A stretch of 64,000 nucleotides of DNA, from contig NC_088325.1 in NCBI RefSeq assembly GCF_910592395.1, positions 744,001-808,000 on the forward strand. Reading direction: 5' to 3'. The position numbers were made by a program, and so were the translations under genes. This document shows positions 60,036-64,000 of the stretch, piece after piece (position 1 is the first letter of the stretch; each line of letters begins with the position of its first letter). The stretch is from Lineus longissimus. Its lineage: Eukaryota > Nemertea > Pilidiophora > Heteronemertea > Lineidae. The notes beneath the pieces are model-generated. The model was not told where the DNA came from, searched no databases, and saw only the letters and a program-made list of their open reading frames with translations.

Positions 60036-61247
60036 ATGTGTACTGGTGATGTATTCGTCCCGGCTTTGGTCACCCTGCTCGTGATCGTAGGTGGAGTGTC
60101 TGCCAAAGAGCGCGGGAAGATCCTGATGTTTGGCGGGAACGGTCTGATCGGAGCCGCTGTTACCGAAGCGTTGGTGTCGTTTGGGTACGATGTCACCCTG
60201 ACCAACCGTGGAACCTGGTACTGGGACACCGACAGAACAATCAAACCGTTTGTCAGGCAGATCTATTGCGACCGGTACAGTGTGTTCATGATGGCCGGAA
60301 CGATTGCCAGGGAGTGTCCAGACTTGGTCGAGTTTGTAGAGAGTGTTGACAGATTCGAAGCAGTGGTTGATTTCAGCGCGTACGACGTGGCCGTGGTGAC
60401 TCAAGCCCTGGAGATCCTCGAGAGCAAGGTTGGGGTCTATGTTTACATTAGCAGTGACTCTGTGTATGAGGTTTGCGACAAGCATCACACGGACCCGACT
60501 CGCGAAACAGACGCCGTGCGACCAGACGACATGACCAGGCGGGAAGAGCTCAACAAAGCAGACGATTACGGCAACAAGAAACTCCTCTGCGAAGAGGAGT
60601 TGATCAGGGCGAACCTAGCGGGCGGGCCGCCGTACGTCTTCTTGCGTCTCCCAGATGTCATTGGTGCCCGCGACAACACAGACCGATGGTGGATCTACCA
60701 GCTTTGGGCAAAGCTTGCAAAACACATGGGAAAGCCAGTCACGCATCCAACATTCCTTAAACACCAACAACTCGGTATGGTGTTTTCTGAAGACGTCGGT
60801 CAAGCTGTCGTGAAAATCTTAGGAAAAAACGACCCGAATCTCCTGTACAACAAGGCTTATAACCTTGCCTTCGAGGAACACATGACTCTACCTGAACTTA
60901 TAGCAGAGATTGGGAGAAATATCGGAGTTGGTGAGGTCCCCATGGAAATCGACCCAAAAGATTATGCATATTATCTGTTCCCGTCCGTTAAGAAGGGCCC
61001 CGTTGACATCACTCTGGCAAAGACGGCTTTTGATTTCTCGCCGACTCCGTTGAAAGTGGCCATCAAGGCCGCCGCGGATTTCTACGAAATGGCCATCCGT
61101 GATGAAAAATATGAAAAGTACCGGAAAAGAATTCTTGGCAAACTTGGTAAAGATGTCTTCCAGGACAAGGAAAAGATGAAATCAGGACTTGCCCTGCTCT
61201 ACCCCGACAAGTTTCATTCTGATAAGCAGGATAGAGAGGAATTATAG
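60036..61247 (+). CDS. NAD-dependent epimerase/dehydratase-like protein, probably ER-lumenal
   Basis: One uninterrupted exon encodes 403 residues from the first ATG. It is an extended short-chain dehydrogenase. A Rossmann glycine motif (FGGNGLIG, residues 32-39) follows the first beta strand, a Ser sits in YISSDSVYE (137-145), and the catalytic pair is Tyr178 and Lys182 in DDYGNKK. Such enzymes rearrange or dehydrate nucleotide sugars, but the substrate cannot be read from sequence. Residues 1-23 are a hydrophobic signal peptide ending VSA. The C-terminus is REEL, which fits the KDEL-type ER retrieval pattern. Together these place it in the ER lumen (inference). Lack of introns contrasts with its neighbours and suggests retroposition, ancient transfer or intron loss. 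The frame on the other strand at 59841-60488 is a shadow. Confidence 0.88.
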   Translation: MCTGDVFVPALVTLLVIVGGVSAKERGKILMFGGNGLIGAAVTEALVSFGYDVTLTNRGTWYWDTDRTIKPFVRQIYCDRYSVFMMAGTIARECPDLVEFVESVDRFEAVVDFSAYDVAVVTQALEILESKVGVYVYISSDSVYEVCDKHHTDPTRETDAVRPDDMTRREELNKADDYGNKKLLCEEELIRANLAGGPPYVFLRLPDVIGARDNTDRWWIYQLWAKLAKHMGKPVTHPTFLKHQQLGMVFSEDVGQAVVKILGKNDPNLLYNKAYNLAFEEHMTLPELIAEIGRNIGVGEVPMEIDPKDYAYYLFPSVKKGPVDITLAKTAFDFSPTPLKVAIKAAADFYEMAIRDEKYEKYRKRILGKLGKDVFQDKEKMKSGLALLYPDKFHSDKQDREEL

Positions 61248-61433
61248 CTAGTTAAGGGCCTTGATTGCTCCTGTTCGAGTTAACAGTAGGAACTACACTA
61301 CCCCGACATGTTCCATTCTGATAAACAGGGCAGCTATGACATTTCACCATTGATGGGCCTTGATGGCTCCTGGTCGAGTTTACTGCAGGACCTACTCTAC
61401 CCCGACAGGTGTCATTCTGATAGACAGAACTAG
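61196..61433 (+). repeat. 99-base tandem repeat across the epimerase stop codon
   Basis: The C-terminal coding segment (CTACCCCGACAAGTTTCATT...) recurs at exact 99-base steps (T of TACCCC at 61200, 61299 and 61398), with about 2.4 copies. Because 99 is 33 codons, frame is kept. Copies 2 and 3 read as open frame (YPDMFHSDKQGS..., YPDRCHSDRQN) until TAG at 61431. Copy 1 carries TAG at 61245 plus TAA and TAG before copy 2. The repeats are diverged by about 20-25%. Confidence 0.85.
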
Positions 61434-62014
61434 GATGAACCTATCTTGTCCGAAAATGCTTCACTTTTTGACTTGTATAGAATTAGTATAGAATGAAGGC
61501 GTAACGTATTTCTCATGAAGACACTTTTTATTTCATGACAAAACTGGTTCCAAAGTTTTATTCCATTTTACTGGTGTTGCTCCGAAAACATTTCTGCCAA
61601 AATTCTACCTCACTAAGATCCATTTCCATGAAGTCTTTCTAGGTACTTAACATAATGAGCGCCTCCTTTTAGCGATTGATAAACTAAATTTAAAGAAAGA
61701 TTGAGGTGCAAATGCGACCCTGACTTCATTTACATATCTAGTTATCATCAGAGATGCTAAGTTCATTCTAATTTACCAGTATCTAACTGCCTAATATTTA
61801 TTTTTCATTTTTCTGCGATGACGTCATACAGGGAAAGGAATGAATTAGTATTTCGGGCACTTTCAATACTTGCACTGCCCGGCAGAAATTATCATGATTT
61901 GGACTATTTTTACCAATACTCAGCCGAATTTAATGAAACAATGAAATGTAACTGATACTGTACGCCAAATCATGAAAATATTACTCAAGCTATGTAATTC
62001 TTCGACACTTAGGA

Positions 62015-62304
62015 CTTAAAGGGGTACGCCGTTCGTAGTAACTGGTTGTCAAGGAAAATTTAAGATATAAAGAAATATAGTTATACACAATGCCGTAGTG
62101 CAGTTATTATGCATGCGAATTTGATGAAATTTGGTATTAATAGTACCAAGAATTCATAAAGATTTTATTCATTCTTGATAGTACCTGTATATCCCTCTAA
62201 ACGGCATTGTTGAAACATATATTCAGTACCTATTCACGCAGTTTTAAATTTTCAAATTTAATTACAAATTTCAAATTATTTAACGAGGGGCGTATGCCTT
62301 TAAG
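62015..62304. mobile_element. MITE-like element with 16-base terminal inverted repeats
   Basis: The left end CTTAAAGGGGTACGCC and the reverse complement of the right end (CTTAAAGGCATACGCC) agree at 14 of 16 positions. The 290-base interior is AT-rich with no open frame. The right end recurs, truncated, at 33206-33264, which supports a repeat family. No target-site duplication was identified. Confidence 0.65.
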
Positions 62305-62501
62305 GTAGCCTTTATGCTGGAATTCTGAATGGAAATTTACATGTAACAAATACATCAACAGTTACAGAACACATGTACAATAATTAGTATTATGGCCAAT
62401 GTTTCTGATTACACGTAATAAAGATATCACTTCACAGAAATATACACATAAGATCCTATTCATTATATATACAATAATAAGTCATTTTGCGTCAACTTGA
62501 C

Positions 62502-62634
62502 AATAGGGAGTTTTCGCGAACCCCTGAAACGTCATCTCAAACGCTTATCACATTGTTCGAGCTCCTGGTAACAAAGTCGAACGATGGGATAGGCGTTCGG
62601 GTTGACGTTTCGGGGGCTTAGCGAAACTCCATAT
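62502..62634. repeat. Fold-back element
   Basis: Inverted arms of about 60 bases share TGGAGTTTCGC-AA-CCC-GAAACGTCA in order with about 80% identity. The apex lies near 62565-62575. Non-coding. Confidence 0.75.
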
Positions 62635-63059
62635 TCATTCTTTACCCGAACCACGGACGTAAACACAGTCGGGCGTAGATGTAGAGAGTGCAATAGCCTG
62701 ATCCGTTATACGAGAGCAATGCACTTTCACAATCTCCAAGCTTCACCATTGGTAACGGCTGCTTAGTGGTCGACTAGCAGCGTTCTCCGGCGTGCATTTG
62801 GTCTTTTCCGGTTTGCCAAGGTGCAAATAGAGCGCCGTCCTCTCATTGGTAGTCTAGAAGATTCCATCCGCCAATTCGTGTAGTCACTGCTTTTGTAGCG
62901 TTTTCCAGTCACTTTCCAGTTGGTTACATTGAAAAGGAATCCCTCTCCCTCTCACGAATGTTAGACTCCTCCGAACTGCTTTCCTCTTTCATGCCACATC
63001 GTGTGTTATTCCTTTTCTTCCTAATAGTCTCACAGCAAGTTTCCTTTCCTACCATAGTC

Positions 63060-63726
63060 TCACAGCAACCGCAACACACACAATATGCTTAACAAAGTCC
63101 ACATTTTACTATCTGAGTATCTTGAACCTGAAACAAATTAAAGACATCAGTGAATGTTGTGTTTGCATGCATGAGTGGGATGCGGCAAGGATTTCCGTCT
63201 TGCGTGTTGTCGCCAATTCGGGGAGTTGTCGCCTCCCTCGAAACCATGGAGATGACATGACGTAGCTAAACACGAGGTCGAATATGTGATGAAAACTCAC
63301 GAACCCATCCCGGGCGAATGGGGAACACATCCCAGACGAATGGGACAGCATCCCGGGAGAATGCGGAACGCATCCCGGGCGAATGGGGAACGCATCTCGG
63401 ACGGGAGAACGCCAACACCGGATACCTACCTCCGCTGATATCTTCTCGCGGTATGGCAATCTTGGTTGGCTTTGCAGTCCATCGTATATTGGCGTTTAAC
63501 TCCTCTGTCGTGTACGTTGGCCCGTCTATACATCGGAATTTACAGCATTCCTTTCGCACGGATTCCCAGACGGGGCAATCTGGTGTCTCGCAGTGAATAA
63601 CTGTACAGTTTTTAGGGGAGGAGTTTATACACCGACACTTGTAGCATGGGTCTTCCTTCTCGGGGGAGAAGCGGTCGCCCTCGTAGTAGTTTTTCCCCTT
63701 ATAGTCCGTGCATGACCTACTTAAAT
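63060..63726 (-). CDS. VWC-module protein, last two coding exons (5' end beyond window)
   Basis: Two minus-strand exons, 63430-63726 and 63060-63127, join in phase 1. The larger starts in phase 1 after a good acceptor, so earlier exons lie outside the window. It encodes a von Willebrand type C-like module: SCTDYKGKNYYEGDRF, then CYKCRC, a Cys pair around HCETPDC, and KECCKFRC, ten Cys in all. Such secreted modules bind BMP/TGF-beta ligands or matrix proteins in known families. The last exon adds GSRYSDSK and a hydrophobic end (MWTLLSILCVLRLL) right before the stop, which could be a short GPI-attachment signal or a membrane tail. The final exon is short and its call rests on splice phase, so it is less certain than the VWC exon. 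Confidence 0.75.
63302..63406 (+). repeat. Minisatellite, about five copies of a 21-22-base unit
   Basis: Units resemble AACRCATCCCGGRCGAATGG, starting at about 63302, 63323, 63344, 63366 and 63388. The array lies in the intron between the two VWC exons, ending 24 bases from the donor at 63429. Read in the exon's frame it gives a repeated Pro/His/Ser open stretch that is a by-product unless the donor is skipped. Confidence 0.85.
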
Positions 63727-64000
63727 CTGAAAGATGTTGTGAAGATCTTAGATGCAAGCATCATGCATGATTTGTTATGGCTATCGTGAACGAGTTGGGT
63801 ACAATCTGTCTGAACTGACGCACAATACCTTTAAGCAAAATAATGAATCCGTGAATGTTGATTAAATGTTTAAATGCTTGATGACTACAAAAGATTGTGA
63901 GCATTGTTGACAAAATAGATTTAGTTGCCAACTACGTATATAGAAGGAGACATGTATAGAGGCGAATCTGCCGTTGGGCTGAAGAGTACTGAAAACGTAA
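63727..64000. other. Window end, intron of the VWC gene
   Basis: This should be intron upstream of the VWC exon. I see no further exon or repeat. Confidence 0.5.

Larger units (their letters stand above)
61434..63059. other. Intergenic DNA with two small elements
   Basis: No gene. The stretch contains a MITE-like element (62015-62304), a fold-back element (62502-62634), and a duplicated TAGTCTCACAGCAA word at about 63026 and 63055, just before the VWC gene's stop codon on the other strand. Confidence 0.5.

Noticed and set aside
59841-60488. Minus-strand open frame of 215 codons opposite the epimerase gene
   Set aside because: It overlaps the strongly supported epimerase frame on the other strand, has no domain signal, and its composition mirrors the sense codons.
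63302-63406. CRISPR-like array of short repeats
   Set aside because: Units are contiguous without unique spacers, and the DNA is from an animal.
63109-63459. Read-through of the VWC exon into the minisatellite as a repetitive protein
   Set aside because: A good donor at 63429 and a phase-matched exon at 63127 give a simpler model. The repeated peptide follows from the 21-22-base units.

Overview
The window is animal nuclear DNA. Genes are broken by GT-AG introns, and their products carry metazoan extracellular modules: Ig domains with a GPI tail, leucine-rich repeats with cysteine caps, and a von Willebrand type C module. A tRNA-Tyr gene has a short intron, and AT-rich non-coding DNA is full of small fold-back elements. 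The very frequent TACATGTACATGTA-type words and the lachesin-like gene suggest a marine invertebrate, most likely a lophotrochozoan (brachiopod, annelid or mollusc), with a cephalochordate as the alternative. That assignment is inference. Exon models were built by hand from splice sites and reading phase, and every junction given was checked for phase.

Layout. From 1 to about 17.0 kb I find no convincing gene, only diverged tandem duplications, homopolymer tracts and fold-back elements. At 17.5-19.4 kb (+) lies a single-exon gene for a 631-residue Ser-rich basic protein I do not recognise. A 95%-identical inverted copy of part of its coding sequence sits just upstream. At 25.1-28.0 kb (+) a six-exon gene encodes a GPI-anchored, three-Ig-domain adhesion protein (lachesin/IgLON type). 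From 29.4 to 40.3 kb three minus-strand genes follow. Two are related small single-pass membrane proteins with long cytoplasmic tails (256 and 355 residues), sharing an unusual intron position inside the membrane helix. The third is a 509-residue LRR receptor. From 43.0 to 58.5 kb (-) a 17-exon gene (plus one alternative first exon) encodes a 703-residue coiled-coil protein with two C-terminal EF-hands and a terminal CAIQ prenylation box. A tRNA-Tyr gene lies in one of its introns on the same strand. At 60.0-61.2 kb (+) an intronless gene encodes an NAD-dependent epimerase/dehydratase-like protein with a signal peptide and a C-terminal REEL retrieval signal, followed by in-frame 99-bp repeats. 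The last two exons of a VWC-module protein (-) close the window and its 5' end is cut off.

How they may relate. Five of the seven protein genes encode membrane-anchored or lipid-anchored proteins. Several have charged tails ending in possible PDZ ligands, but a shared pathway is not shown by the sequence. The least ordinary items are the paired small membrane proteins, the EF-hand/coiled-coil/CAAX gene with two alternative N-termini, the ER-type epimerase with coding-frame repeats running past its stop, and the inverted gene fragment that could make double-stranded RNA.
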